Positions 26,974 through 36,300 of a DNA stretch of 64,000 nucleotides are shown here, piece by piece. Position 1 is the first letter of the stretch. Every line of letters starts with the position of its first letter. The translations under genes were made by a program, and so were the position numbers. Source of the stretch: Prochlorococcus sp. AG-402-K10 (lineage in GTDB: Bacteria; Cyanobacteriota; Cyanobacteriia; PCC-6307; Cyanobiaceae). The stretch covers positions 30,326-94,325 of the forward strand of contig QCIF01000006.1 of the NCBI GenBank assembly GCA_003216835.1, read 5' to 3'. A model generated the notes under the pieces. It was given only the letters and a program-made list of their open reading frames with translations, did not search any database and was not told where the DNA came from.

Positions 26974-27675
26974 ATGAAATTTAAAAAAAATATCGAAGTC
27001 AAAACTATTTTTAATAACATTTCTCATAGATATGACTTTTTAAATAGTGTATTAAGTTTTGGACTGCACAAATTGTGGAAAAAGAAATTAGTTGACTTAT
27101 TAAAACCCCAACAAGGTGAAGATTGGGCTGATTTATGTTGTGGAACAGGTGATTTGGCATTCCTACTTTGTAAAAGAGTTGGTCCTAATGGTTCAATCAC
27201 GGGGATTGATAGTGCAAGTGAAATTCTAAATATTGCAAAGAAAAAGGCAGAAATTGGTAAAAATAAATTTATTAATTGGGAAATTAAAGATATTTTAGAA
27301 ATAGATGAAAATTCGAGAAATTTGGATGGGATTTGTATGTCATATGGCCTAAGAAACTTAGAAAGCGTTGAAAAAGGAATAAAAAAAGTTTTTACTCTTT
27401 TAAATGAGAAAGGAAGAGCTGGATTTTTGGATTTTCATCATTCAAGAAAAAATTCTTTATCAAATATTTTTCAAAAAATATATTTAAGGCTAGTAGTAGT
27501 TCCTATTGCAAGAGTTTTTAATTTAAGTCGAGAATATGCTTATATTGAAGAAAGTATTAGTAATTTTCCAAAGAGTAATGAGCTTATCTTAATAGCAAAA
27601 GAAGTTGGATTTGAAAGAATTGAATATAGAACTATTTTTTGCGGTCAAATGGGGATATTGATTCTAGGTAAATAG
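26974..27675 (+). CDS. menG: Demethylphylloquinone methyltransferase (MenG/UbiE family)
   Basis: In cyanobacteria the UbiE-type enzyme methylates 2-phytyl-1,4-naphthoquinone, the last carbon methylation of phylloquinone used in photosystem I. The 233-residue protein has FNNISHRYDFLNSVLSFGLHKLWKK, SAM motif I ADLCCGTGDLAF, GIDSASEILNIAK, and the family box MSYGLRNLESVEKGIKKVF. The C-terminal FCGQMGILIL is also typical. The quinone substrate is inferred from organism type. It converges with the DciA-like gene, with 10 bases between the stops. Confidence 0.9.
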   Translation: MKFKKNIEVKTIFNNISHRYDFLNSVLSFGLHKLWKKKLVDLLKPQQGEDWADLCCGTGDLAFLLCKRVGPNGSITGIDSASEILNIAKKKAEIGKNKFINWEIKDILEIDENSRNLDGICMSYGLRNLESVEKGIKKVFTLLNEKGRAGFLDFHHSRKNSLSNIFQKIYLRLVVVPIARVFNLSREYAYIEESISNFPKSNELILIAKEVGFERIEYRTIFCGQMGILILGK

Positions 27676-27685
27676 ATAAATTCCC

Positions 27686-28168
27686 TTATATATTTTTTCT
27701 CCAACAAAAAGTACATTTCCCCCATCTCGATATCTCTCCCTTAGGCGTTGGACAATTACAGATTTTGCAGATGCTCATATTATTTCTATTTACTCTACTT
27801 GGATGATTTTCCCACAGTAATTTTGAATTGGTGTTATTAATATTTACAGGTTTTATCTCATAATTTTGTATTATCCTGATTTCATTTAAATCAATTCCAA
27901 TTTTCTCTATTCTTTCTTTTAATCTATGTTTGTTGTAAATTAACGCTTGGCGCCACTGTGGATGATTAACTGTAATAGTTAGTATTTTGTTTTCAAATTT
28001 TAAGGGTTTAGATTCCTTAAATAATTCTAAACCTATTAATTGTCTCCATTTTTCATTAATTTCTGAAAGTTTATTTAAGTCTTCCCAAGATTTCTTGAAA
28101 TCATCGAGACAATTTTTTAATGATTTTGGATTTCTTTTTTTTAGTATTGGTAAATATTTTCTGTTCAA
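27686..28168 (-). CDS. DUF721 (DciA-like) protein with C-terminal zinc-finger-like motif
   Basis: The 160-residue protein has a DUF721-type core (residues ~20-105: LDDFKKSWEDLNKLSEINEKW, LKFENKILTITVNHPQWRQ, LIYNKHRLKERI). DciA proteins of this family load or recruit the replicative helicase DnaB in many bacteria. The C-terminus adds a CKICNCPTPKGEISRWGKCTFCW segment, whose two CxxC pairs look like a zinc ribbon. Most DciA proteins I can recall do not carry this, though it may be a cyanobacterial norm. The 5' end overlaps, on the other strand, the extended birA frame. No other replication gene is adjacent. Confidence 0.65.
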   Translation of the reverse strand: MNRKYLPILKKRNPKSLKNCLDDFKKSWEDLNKLSEINEKWRQLIGLELFKESKPLKFENKILTITVNHPQWRQALIYNKHRLKERIEKIGIDLNEIRIIQNYEIKPVNINNTNSKLLWENHPSRVNRNNMSICKICNCPTPKGEISRWGKCTFCWRKNI

Positions 28169-28245
28169 TTTGTATAATTATCTTATATAAGATTAAAGTT
28201 AATATAATCTTAAAAAATTTGCATTTTTATTTTAATAAAAGATTT

Positions 28246-28995
28246 GTGAAAGTTATAGGATCTGCAGCGAAAACAATTTATTACTTAAAAAAAATACAGA
28301 TTATCCATCCACCTTGGAGACTGCAATACAAAATAAAATGTAGAAGTACTGAAAATGAACTTTCAAATTGGCTTGGTTATTCCGAAATGAAAATAAATCA
28401 GCCAATAGCCATAATTGCTAGAGAACAATTTTCAGGCTTTGGTCAGAATTCAAGGTCCTGGTTTTCCCCTAAAGGCGGAATTTGGTTAAGTGCGGCTTAT
28501 CCAATCTTTTCTAAAAATTTCTCAAGTGAAATCTTTAGCTTGTCTTTATCCATTAAGTTATGCCAAATGTTGAGGCAGGAAAATATAAAAGTGAATTTGA
28601 AATGGCCAAATGATATTTTTTTTGATTCAAAAAAATTGATAGGGTTTTTACCGAGAGTTATTACTAGAGGCAAGCAAATTATATATGTAAGGATAGGTCT
28701 TGGTATGAATGTGTTAAATAAAACTCCTTCAGAGGGGATCTCATTAGCGAAAGTACTCAGAACCAAAAATATTAGTGAATATTATTGGACTGCAAAAATC
28801 CTTAAGGCTTTTCATGATTCCATTGATTGTAATGATAAAAAAGAATATGTTATCCAAGAAGCAAATAAGTTTCTTATTACAAGCGTTTTACCTAAAGGTT
28901 ATAGTGCTAAAGAATGGAATATTAAAGATATTGACTCTAATGGGAATTTAAGAATATACAATCAAACCCAAGAAAAAGTACTGACAAGGTTCTAA
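28246..28995 (+). CDS. birA: Biotin-[acetyl-CoA carboxylase] ligase, catalytic domain only
   Basis: BirA attaches biotin to the carboxyl carrier protein of acetyl-CoA carboxylase. The ~249-residue protein lacks the N-terminal DNA-binding domain of the E. coli repressor form. It has the biotinyl-AMP loop as SGFGQNSRSWFSPKGG (consensus GRGRxGRxW, so the first Arg of the loop is Phe) and LKWPNDIFFDSKKLIGFL with the KWPND motif. The chosen start is GTG 28246, giving VKVIGSAAKTIYY. The frame is open upstream to 28120, but that part is hydrophobic, AT-driven and antisense to the DciA-like gene. The last 4 bases overlap the convergent ABC ATPase gene. Confidence 0.85.
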   Translation: MKVIGSAAKTIYYLKKIQIIHPPWRLQYKIKCRSTENELSNWLGYSEMKINQPIAIIAREQFSGFGQNSRSWFSPKGGIWLSAAYPIFSKNFSSEIFSLSLSIKLCQMLRQENIKVNLKWPNDIFFDSKKLIGFLPRVITRGKQIIYVRIGLGMNVLNKTPSEGISLAKVLRTKNISEYYWTAKILKAFHDSIDCNDKKEYVIQEANKFLITSVLPKGYSAKEWNIKDIDSNGNLRIYNQTQEKVLTRF

Positions 28996-29684
28996 ATATA
29001 ATTATCTTTTAGTTCTACTATTCTTCCGTCTTTAAATTTTGCTATTTTTTTTGCACGATTTGCAACTTCATCTTCGTGAGTAACTAACACAATTGTTATG
29101 CCAGATTTATGAAGTTTGTCAAAAAGATCTAGTACATCCTCAGTTGTTTTTGAATCTAGGGCGCCGGTGGGCTCGTCTGCTAATAAAAGTGCTGGGTTAT
29201 TAATTATAGCTCTCGCAATTGCTACACGCTGTTGTTGACCTCCTGATAATTGATTAGGGCGATTATTCATTCTTTCAGAAAGTCCAACTTTTTCTAGGGC
29301 CTTCTTCCCTCTTTCTTCCCTGTGCTCGGGATTAACACCAGCGTAAATCATAGGTAAAATTACATTCTCAAGTGCTGTTGCATCTGATAGAAGATGGAAT
29401 TGCTGAAAAACAAAACCTAATTTTTGGCTTCGAATCTCAGCTAATTCATCATCAGATAAATTCTCAATTGGGATATCATTTAGTTTATAAATACCTCCAG
29501 ATGGTCTATCTAGGCAGCCAATAATATTCATAGCAGTACTTTTACCCGAACCACTTGCTCCCATTACAGCCAGATAATCACCTTTATATATTTCTAGATT
29601 TATGTTGTCTAAGGCCTTAACCGTAAGATTACCCCCACCATATGTTTTGGATATTTTTTCTAAACTTGCAACTTTTTTAGGCAT
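28992..29684 (-). CDS. ABC transporter ATP-binding protein, LolD/MacB type
   Basis: The 230-residue ATPase has the Walker A GASGSGKSTAMN, Q-loop FVFQQFHLL, signature LSGGQQQRVAIARA, Walker B LLLADEPTGALD, and H-loop VTHEDEV. The order and the DEPTGALDSKT segment place it with the LolD/MacB/DevA-like group. This group powers lipoprotein release or export through partner permeases of the FtsX type. No permease or membrane-fusion gene lies next to it, and its substrate is unknown. It follows ndhB on the same strand (16 bases after its stop), a placement I infer to be coincidental. Confidence 0.88.
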   Translation of the reverse strand: MPKKVASLEKISKTYGGGNLTVKALDNINLEIYKGDYLAVMGASGSGKSTAMNIIGCLDRPSGGIYKLNDIPIENLSDDELAEIRSQKLGFVFQQFHLLSDATALENVILPMIYAGVNPEHREERGKKALEKVGLSERMNNRPNQLSGGQQQRVAIARAIINNPALLLADEPTGALDSKTTEDVLDLFDKLHKSGITIVLVTHEDEVANRAKKIAKFKDGRIVELKDNYI

Positions 29685-29700
29685 TTATTAAATAATTATT

Positions 29701-31221
29701 TCACGAAATATTGTTAGTTATGGCAATAATTTCTTGTAAAAAAGGAGTCTCTGAAATAGCTGTGTTAGCTAATTTAAAAAGAGGATTAGAAAGTATTCCT
29801 CCAAGAGCTGTTATCGCAACGCAAGTATAAAGTGCAATTCTTAAGGGAGGCAATCCTACAACTCCCCAGCTTACTTCAGGATATGATTTAACGATATCAG
29901 AAGCTTCCTGAGGTTCTTTAACTACCATCATTTTTATCACTGATATGTAGTAATAAATAGAGATAACTGAAGTTACTAGGCCAACGATTACTAATAGATA
30001 TTGATGATTAGCCCAACCAGCAAAGAATAAATATATCTTTCCAAAAAATCCCAACATTGGAGGTAAACCTCCAAGAGAAAGAAGACAGAGGCTTAAACCT
30101 AATGTGATGAGAGGATCTTTTTGGTAAAGTCCTGAGTAATCAAGAATTTTGTCAGAACCAGTTCTTAGAGAGAAAAGTATTACACACGAAAATGCACCTA
30201 AATTCATAAATAAATATGCAGCTAAATATAAAACAGCCGCTGATAAACCATCTTGAGTTCCAGATACTATTCCAATCATTACAAATCCAGCTTGTCCGAT
30301 AGAACTGTAAGCTAACATCCTTTTCATTGAGGTTTGAGCAAGGGCAACAACATTTCCTAGAGCCATGCTCAATATGGCTAAAATAGTAAATAAAAGTTTC
30401 CATTCTTCATCGAAGGGAGAGAACGTAGTACTCAATATTCTTATTGCGAATGCAAACCCAGCTGTCTTAGAACCAACAGATAAAAAAGCTACTACAGGTG
30501 TAGGTGATCCCTCATATACATCAGGAGTCCATTGATGAAAGGGAACTGCAGCAATTTTAAATGCAACAGTTGATAAGACAAATACAAGAGCTAGAGAAGT
30601 AATGAATGATGGCTTGTTGATAATCTCTAATCCAATTGTTGCTAAATTTGTTGAGCCACTTAATCCATAAAGAAAAGAGGAGCCATATAAATAGATCGCA
30701 GCAGCAGCTGACCCAACAAGTAGATATTTTAAAGCTGCCTCTGAACTTCTGGGATCTCTCTTGAGATAACCAGATAGTAAATAGCTTGCTACTGATAAAG
30801 TCTCAAGAGATATAAATACACTAATAAGGTCAGTAGATCCACACAAAAGCATAGCTCCAAGAGTGGCCGAAAGAACTATCGCTGCAAACTCGCCAATAGG
30901 GCTTCCACTTTGTTCTGTATATCGCCAACTAATAAGTAAAGAAATTAAAGTTGATAAAGATATTATTGCTCGAAATGCGATTGCCAAATTATCTGAATTA
31001 AAGGATCCAAGAAATGCACTTTCTACTGGATTACTCCATTGCAAGGCCAAACTAAAAAGAGAGCTGCCAATTGATAAATAGCAAATTGTTGGTGCCCACT
31101 TTGATGCAGTTTTTTCTCCCGCTAAATCTACAAGAAGAGTCCCAACAATACCTAGTAAAATAAAAGCCTCTGGAATAATGGCTTGAGCATTTAAATTAAT
31201 TGTAAAGATTTCGTTGGGCAC
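29701..31221 (-). CDS. ndhB: NAD(P)H-quinone oxidoreductase subunit 2 (NDH-1 NdhB)
   Basis: NdhB is a proton-pumping membrane subunit of the cyanobacterial NDH-1 complex, which takes part in respiration and photosystem I cyclic flow. The 506-residue protein has about fourteen hydrophobic segments. It carries the antiporter-like core [36 protein letters not shown], the region [19 protein letters not shown], and [15 protein letters not shown]. The start is GTG at 31221 ([18 protein letters not shown]). A TATAAT lies at 31284-31289 on the minus strand as a possible -10. topA is divergent, 175 bases away; no other feature is seen in that gap. Confidence 0.97.
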   Translation of the reverse strand: MPNEIFTINLNAQAIIPEAFILLGIVGTLLVDLAGEKTASKWAPTICYLSIGSSLFSLALQWSNPVESAFLGSFNSDNLAIAFRAIISLSTLISLLISWRYTEQSGSPIGEFAAIVLSATLGAMLLCGSTDLISVFISLETLSVASYLLSGYLKRDPRSSEAALKYLLVGSAAAAIYLYGSSFLYGLSGSTNLATIGLEIINKPSFITSLALVFVLSTVAFKIAAVPFHQWTPDVYEGSPTPVVAFLSVGSKTAGFAFAIRILSTTFSPFDEEWKLLFTILAILSMALGNVVALAQTSMKRMLAYSSIGQAGFVMIGIVSGTQDGLSAAVLYLAAYLFMNLGAFSCVILFSLRTGSDKILDYSGLYQKDPLITLGLSLCLLSLGGLPPMLGFFGKIYLFFAGWANHQYLLVIVGLVTSVISIYYYISVIKMMVVKEPQEASDIVKSYPEVSWGVVGLPPLRIALYTCVAITALGGILSNPLFKLANTAISETPFLQEIIAITNNIS

Positions 31222-31396
31222 TTTATTAAATTGGATTAAATTAGATGTTTGATTGTAAGGGTCTAAGAGTTAATCTTAACTTGATTATAATTTGTGGGTA
31301 TGATTTTTGAAATTTTCAAAAAAAATTACTTGAAAAAGCCTCAAATAATCATAATATGCCCTAGTTGAACAAAAACACCAATTTTTGAAATAAACC

Positions 31397-34003
31397 TTGG
31401 ATCACACACTTGTTATTGTTGAAAGTCCCACCAAAGCGAAAACTATAAGAAAGTTTTTGCCTTCTAATTATGAAGTTCTTGCTTCAATGGGGCACGTTAG
31501 AGATCTTCCAAAAGGAGCTGCTGAAATCCCTGCTGCGGTTAAAAAGGAAAAATGGTCAAGGATAGGAGTTAATACAACAGAAGATTTTGAACCACTTTAT
31601 ATTGTTCCAAAAGATAAGAAAAAGGTTGTTAAAGAGTTAAAAGATGCATTAAAAGGTGCGACCCAATTATTACTTGCAACTGATGAAGATAGAGAGGGAG
31701 AAAGTATTAGCTGGCATCTTATGCAAATACTTAAGCCTAAAATTCCAACTAAGAGAATGGTTTTTCACGAAATTACGAAAAAGGCAATTAATAAAGCTTT
31801 AGATCAAACTAGAGAAATTGATATGGAACTTGTTCAAGCTCAAGAAACTAGAAGAATCTTGGACAGGCTTTTTGGATATGAATTATCTCCACTACTTTGG
31901 AAGAAAGTAGCCCCCCGATTATCTGCTGGTCGTGTTCAATCAGTCTCTGTAAGATTGCTTGTCAGAAGAGAGAGAGAAAGAAGATCTTTTAAAAAAGCAA
32001 GTTATTGGGGAATTAAAGCTTCTTTAGTAAAAGATAATATTACTTTCGAAACTAAATTATTTAGCTTAAACGGTCAAAGAATTTCTAATGGTTCCGATTT
32101 TGATGAACAGACAGGTAAATTAAAACAAGGAAATAAATCTTTAATAATTGGAGAAGAAAAAGTCAATGATTTATTGATGACTTTGTCTTCGGAGGATTGG
32201 TTAGTCTCAAAAATCGAGAAAAAACCATCTACTCGTAAACCAGTACCTCCATTTACAACTAGTACATTGCAACAAGAAGCAAACAGGAAGCTTCGTTTAT
32301 CTGCAAGAGAAACTATGAGATGTGCTCAAGGGCTATATGAGAGAGGTTTTATAACATATATGAGAACTGATTCAGTTCATCTATCCGAACAAGCCATAAA
32401 AGCTGCTAGAGAATGCGTCAGCTCAAAGTATGGGAAAGAATATTTATCTAACTCACCAAGACAATTTAGTTCAACTGCAAGAAATGCTCAAGAAGCACAC
32501 GAAGCTATTAGGCCTGCAGGTGAGGTCTTTAAAACACCAAAGGAAACCAACCTAACTGGTAGAGACTTATCTCTTTACGATTTAATTTGGAAAAGAACTG
32601 TAGCTAGTCAAATGGCGGAAGCTAAGTTAACAATGATCAATGCTGAAATTAGTGTAGGGGATTCTTTATTTAAATCAAGCGGGAAAAGTATTGATTTCGC
32701 AGGATTCTTTAGAGCTTATGTCGAGGGAAGCGATGACCCAAGTTCATCCCTTGAACAACAAGAAATTATTCTTCCAAACTTAACAACTGGAACATGCCTT
32801 GAGCTTGTTAATAAGGAATCTACTTTTCATGAAACTAAACCACCTGCAAGATATACAGAGGCTGCATTAGTTAAAGTCCTCGAAAAAGAGGGGATTGGGA
32901 GGCCTTCTACCTATGCAAGCATTATTGGAACAATTGTGGATAGAGGTTATGCGAATCTATCTTCCAATACTTTAGCTCCAACCTTTACTGCTTTTGCTGT
33001 TACTGCTCTATTAGAAGAACATTTTCCTGATCTAGTTGATACTACTTTTACTGCAAAAATGGAATCTTCTTTGGATGAAATATCATCAGGTAATCTTGAG
33101 TGGCTTCCATACCTTGAGACATTTTATAAGGGTAAAAATGGGCTGGAGGTGAAAGTTCAGAAAACCGAGGGTGATATTGATGGTAAAGCTTATAGACAAG
33201 TTGATTTTGAAGACCTTCCTTGCGTAGTCAGAATAGGCTCTAACGGACCTTGGCTAGAGGGTACAAAAATTGATGAATCTGGTAATGAAATTCAGGCTAA
33301 AGGTAATCTTCCAATGGATATTACTCCTGGAGATTTAGACATAAAGCAAGTTGATCAAATTTTAAGTGGCCCATCAGATCTTGGAACCGATCCAAAAACT
33401 GGGGAAAAAGTCTTTTTAAGATTTGGACCTTATGGACCTTACGTACAGTTGGGGAATAATGATGATGATAAAGCTAAACCAAGAAGAGCTTCATTACCCA
33501 AAGAGTTGAAAACTGATAATCTAACTCTAGATGATGCTCTAGTACTTTTAAGTTTGCCTAGATTGTTAGGAGTTCATCCTGAAGGAGGTGTTGTTGAAGC
33601 GGATAGAGGTAGATTTGGTCCATACATTAAGTGGATAAAAAATGAAAACGAGGCTGAAAACAGGTCTTTAAAAAAAGAAGATGATGTTTTTAAAGTTGAC
33701 CTACATCGAGCATTAGAAATACTAGCGATGCCAAAGATGGCTAGAGGGGGGCAAGAAGTATTAAAAGATTTTGGAAAACCTAAAGAATTTGAAGATAAAA
33801 TTCAAATATTAAATGGCAGATATGGAATGTATGTAAAGTGCGGCAAAACTAATGTTTCTCTTGCTAAAGATACTGATTTGGAGAAATTCTCAATTGAAGA
33901 TGCAAAAGTTCTTTTGGAAGAAAAACTAAAAGATAAGAAAGGTTCTATTATTAAGAAAACTAAAAAAAGCAGAAAGAAGTCTCCTTCGAAAAAGAAAAGT
34001 TAG
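31397..34003 (+). CDS. topA: DNA topoisomerase I
   Basis: TopA relaxes negative supercoils by a 5'-phosphotyrosine break. The 868-residue protein has the N-terminal Toprim domain (VIVESPTKAKTIRKFL, LATDEDREGESISWHL). The active-site Tyr is Y321 in FITYMRTDSVHLSEQA, followed by ARNAQEAHEAIRP and YTEAALVKVLEKEGIGRPSTYA. The C-terminus carries topoisomerase C-terminal repeats (RFGPYGPYVQLG, GRFGPYIKW, GRYGMYVKCG), no CxxC zinc fingers, and a Lys/Ser-rich tail (SRKKSPSKKKS), as in cyanobacterial enzymes. The start is TTG at 31397, two codons before HTLVIVESP. The lipoprotein gene starts 8 bases after its stop. Confidence 0.97.
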   Translation: MDHTLVIVESPTKAKTIRKFLPSNYEVLASMGHVRDLPKGAAEIPAAVKKEKWSRIGVNTTEDFEPLYIVPKDKKKVVKELKDALKGATQLLLATDEDREGESISWHLMQILKPKIPTKRMVFHEITKKAINKALDQTREIDMELVQAQETRRILDRLFGYELSPLLWKKVAPRLSAGRVQSVSVRLLVRRERERRSFKKASYWGIKASLVKDNITFETKLFSLNGQRISNGSDFDEQTGKLKQGNKSLIIGEEKVNDLLMTLSSEDWLVSKIEKKPSTRKPVPPFTTSTLQQEANRKLRLSARETMRCAQGLYERGFITYMRTDSVHLSEQAIKAARECVSSKYGKEYLSNSPRQFSSTARNAQEAHEAIRPAGEVFKTPKETNLTGRDLSLYDLIWKRTVASQMAEAKLTMINAEISVGDSLFKSSGKSIDFAGFFRAYVEGSDDPSSSLEQQEIILPNLTTGTCLELVNKESTFHETKPPARYTEAALVKVLEKEGIGRPSTYASIIGTIVDRGYANLSSNTLAPTFTAFAVTALLEEHFPDLVDTTFTAKMESSLDEISSGNLEWLPYLETFYKGKNGLEVKVQKTEGDIDGKAYRQVDFEDLPCVVRIGSNGPWLEGTKIDESGNEIQAKGNLPMDITPGDLDIKQVDQILSGPSDLGTDPKTGEKVFLRFGPYGPYVQLGNNDDDKAKPRRASLPKELKTDNLTLDDALVLLSLPRLLGVHPEGGVVEADRGRFGPYIKWIKNENEAENRSLKKEDDVFKVDLHRALEILAMPKMARGGQEVLKDFGKPKEFEDKIQILNGRYGMYVKCGKTNVSLAKDTDLEKFSIEDAKVLLEEKLKDKKGSIIKKTKKSRKKSPSKKKS

Positions 34004-34011
34004 AAAAAGAT

Positions 34012-34482
34012 ATGATTTATAAGATAAAAAAATTTTTCTTATTTATTTTTTTAATTTTATTACAATCATGTTCTGGTGGCACAATTGGAAATTTTCTTGA
34101 ATCAAGTTTTGATGATATAGAAAATATAAATAAATCAGAAGAGCGAAAAGATATTTTAGAGAAAAAAAGGGTTTTGAATCAAGAAAAGAAGGCAAGAAAA
34201 AAAAAGAATGATAAAGGAACAAAATCAGAAGAGCGAAAAGATATTTTAGAGAAAAAAAGGGTTTTAAACTTAGAAAAAAAATCAAATAAGGCAAATAAAA
34301 AGAACAAAGTGAATAATTCCTTTAAGAAAACAAAAAATGAGCTTAAATCATACAAAATTATATTTATTTTAAAAGACGTTGATCCCCAAGATCCTATTGA
34401 AGAATTGAGTAATATATTAAGGAATTCTGCTGTAAATTTTGAAATAGAAAAGATAGAACGATTTCTTGATGTGAAACAATAA
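34012..34482 (+). CDS. Putative lipoprotein with a tandem 30-residue internal repeat
   Basis: The 156-residue protein begins with a signal peptide (KIKKFFLFIFLILLQS) ending in a lipobox LQSC, so Cys20 would be lipidated and the protein anchored to a membrane. After a short region come two copies of KSEERKDILEKKRVLN, 30 residues apart (DNA copies 34132-34175 and 34222-34265, identical over 44 bases, period 90). The region is highly basic and probably helical. The C-terminal ~45 residues (IIFILKDVDPQDPIEELSNIL, IEKIERFLDVKQ) look globular. I do not recognise the family. It lies 8 bases after topA and 4 bases before the DUF2232 gene. Confidence 0.65.
   Translation: MIYKIKKFFLFIFLILLQSCSGGTIGNFLESSFDDIENINKSEERKDILEKKRVLNQEKKARKKKNDKGTKSEERKDILEKKRVLNLEKKSNKANKKNKVNNSFKKTKNELKSYKIIFILKDVDPQDPIEELSNILRNSAVNFEIEKIERFLDVKQ
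34132..34265 (+). repeat. In-frame 90-base tandem duplication inside the lipoprotein gene
   Basis: Bases 34132-34175 and 34222-34265 are identical (44 bases), offset by exactly 90 bases (30 codons). The following bases of each unit have diverged (QEKKARKKKND versus LEKKSNKANKK in translation). The frame is kept. This looks like a duplication of a helical charged segment, with one half conserved and one half drifting. Confidence 0.85.
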
Positions 34483-34486
34483 AATC

Positions 34487-35125
34487 ATGAAAATAACTAC
34501 TAAAACTCAAGCTTTAAATATAGTAGAGACTTCTTATTTGGCATCTCTTTCTTCTTTGTTATGGGTCGCTTTATATTATTTACCAATTGGGGGAGCTTTG
34601 TTGAGGTTAATATTACCTCTGCCAATTATATTGTTGCATTTAAGAAGAGGAACTAAAACTGCATTTGAAGGACTAATAATACAATTTCTTCTTCTATTTA
34701 TAATTATGGGCCCGGTTAGAGGAACGTTATTTTTATTCCCTTATGGGATGTTGGCTTTTTGGCTAGGCTGGTGTTGGTTTAAAGAAAAGAAGTGGGAGCT
34801 TAGTTTTACTGTAGGGGTTTTTATTGGAACCCTTGGCTTTTTTATTCGAGTAATTGCATTATCCGCATTAGTTGGTGATAATCTTTGGGTTATAATTACT
34901 AGAGCAAGTTACGGGCTAATAGATAAGTTTATTGGATTATTTAATTTACCTTTCTCGCCTTCAATTAGGATTATCCAATTAGTAGCAATATTATTAATAA
35001 TTTTTCAAGAAATGGTTTATATTCTGACAATTCATATTTTAGCTTATTCCCTTTTTCCTCGATTAAAATCAAAAATCCCTGATCCACCAAAAATATTAGA
35101 TGGTTTAGTTGATCTTAACCTTTGA
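34487..35125 (+). CDS. DUF2232 multi-span membrane protein
   Basis: The 212-residue protein has about five or six transmembrane segments, for example LASLSSLLWVALYYLPIGG, LIIQFLLLFIIMGPVRG and LFPYGMLAFWLGW. The GG-rich first turn, with LRLILPLPIILLHLRRG next, resembles the DUF2232 family of predicted transporters or S-component-like membrane proteins. Substrate and partners are unknown. It lies between the lipoprotein gene (4 bases before it) and the UPF0284 gene (17 bases after it), so these probably share a transcript. Confidence 0.7.
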   Translation: MKITTKTQALNIVETSYLASLSSLLWVALYYLPIGGALLRLILPLPIILLHLRRGTKTAFEGLIIQFLLLFIIMGPVRGTLFLFPYGMLAFWLGWCWFKEKKWELSFTVGVFIGTLGFFIRVIALSALVGDNLWVIITRASYGLIDKFIGLFNLPFSPSIRIIQLVAILLIIFQEMVYILTIHILAYSLFPRLKSKIPDPPKILDGLVDLNL

Positions 35126-35142
35126 AATAAAAAATATACAGA

Positions 35143-36297
35143 ATGAATAAGATTAATTTTGGAATAAATTTATTAGGGAGTAATACTTATAAAAACTCGT
35201 TGAATGAGATCCTAAAAATACTGCAACAAAATATTGATGACTTTAAAATCTTCCTTGTTATTGCGGGCACAGATACATCTCAAATTAAAGGAATTTCAGC
35301 AGCAGGAATTAATGCAACGGCTAGAAGAAAAACTGCTCTTGCAGATGCTGAATTTTTGTTATTTGGGGCATCAGCAGATCATAAATATAAATTACCATTT
35401 CTTAATGCAGGAGTAACACCTGCACTAATAAGCTATGTCTGTTCAAAGCTTATTAGTGTAAGTCCAATAGTGGTTCCTATAGGGCTCAATCAAAAACCTT
35501 TATTTAGTCATTTGGTTGTAGAAGATCAAAATTTAGGACCATCAAGTTGTCTTACTACTGGTAAATCAATGACAAGAGAGAGAGTATTGAATCTCTATAA
35601 AAAAGGAATGCAAATCGGTAAATCTTCAAAACAACCTATACTAATTGCCGAATCTGTGCCAGGAGGCACCACAACTGCGCAGGCTGTAATGGAAGCTTTT
35701 GGATTGAATGTCTCTAATTTAGTAGGGAGTAGTTTGTTTATAGCTCCTAGAGAATTGAAAAGAAAAGTAATTCAAACTGGACTATTGAATGCAAAGCTCA
35801 AAAATGAATTTGATTCTTTTGATGCTATTTCATCAGTAGGTGATCCTTTTCAGGCCTTCTCGATGGGTCTATTAATTGGAACTAGGTTAGCTAACCAACC
35901 TGTAGTTTTGTCTGGAGGGAGTCAAATGTTAGCTGTGATTTTACTAGCTTTAGAATCTTTAGATGATAGAAATAAAAAAGACTTTGTTAAGAAGGTTTTT
36001 ATTGCTTCAACTGGTTGGTTGGTAAATGATAATTCCCTCAGTGATTTATTAGATTTAATTAACGAAAAACATAATGTTAATCTTGTAGGTTTATCAAGCC
36101 CTTTAAATTTTAAATCATCAAAATATAAAGAATTGAAAGATTATGAATTGGGACATGTTAAAGAAGGGGTTGGAGCTGGTGGAATATCATTACTTGCTTT
36201 TCTCAAAGGTTTTACAAACAATGAAATAGTTTCATTGTGTCAACTAAATCTGGAAAAGATGAAGCATTTAGGTCAAATTTCTTTAAATAAGGATTAG
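35143..36297 (+). CDS. UPF0284 (TIGR00303) protein, CobT-like nicotinate-nucleotide phosphoribosyltransferase family
   Basis: The 384-residue protein is related to CobT, which makes alpha-ribazole phosphate for the lower ligand of cobalamin. Recognisable segments are VIAGTDTSQIKGISAAGIN near the N-terminus, AESVPGGTTTAQAVMEAFG (glycine-rich nucleotide-binding turn), GDPFQAFSMGLLIGTR, and HVKEGVGAGGISLLAFLKG close to the C-terminus. The family is annotated as UPF0284 in cyanobacteria and archaea, and a cobamide role is plausible but unproven here. The next gene starts 3 bases after its stop, so they are tightly coupled. cobM is in this window but about 18 kb away. Confidence 0.8.
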   Translation: MNKINFGINLLGSNTYKNSLNEILKILQQNIDDFKIFLVIAGTDTSQIKGISAAGINATARRKTALADAEFLLFGASADHKYKLPFLNAGVTPALISYVCSKLISVSPIVVPIGLNQKPLFSHLVVEDQNLGPSSCLTTGKSMTRERVLNLYKKGMQIGKSSKQPILIAESVPGGTTTAQAVMEAFGLNVSNLVGSSLFIAPRELKRKVIQTGLLNAKLKNEFDSFDAISSVGDPFQAFSMGLLIGTRLANQPVVLSGGSQMLAVILLALESLDDRNKKDFVKKVFIASTGWLVNDNSLSDLLDLINEKHNVNLVGLSSPLNFKSSKYKELKDYELGHVKEGVGAGGISLLAFLKGFTNNEIVSLCQLNLEKMKHLGQISLNKD

Positions 36298-36300
36298 GAA

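Noticed and set aside
28120..28245. Longer N-terminus of birA
   Set aside because: The extra 42 residues are hydrophobic, lie antisense to the DciA-like gene and do not resemble a BirA DNA-binding domain.
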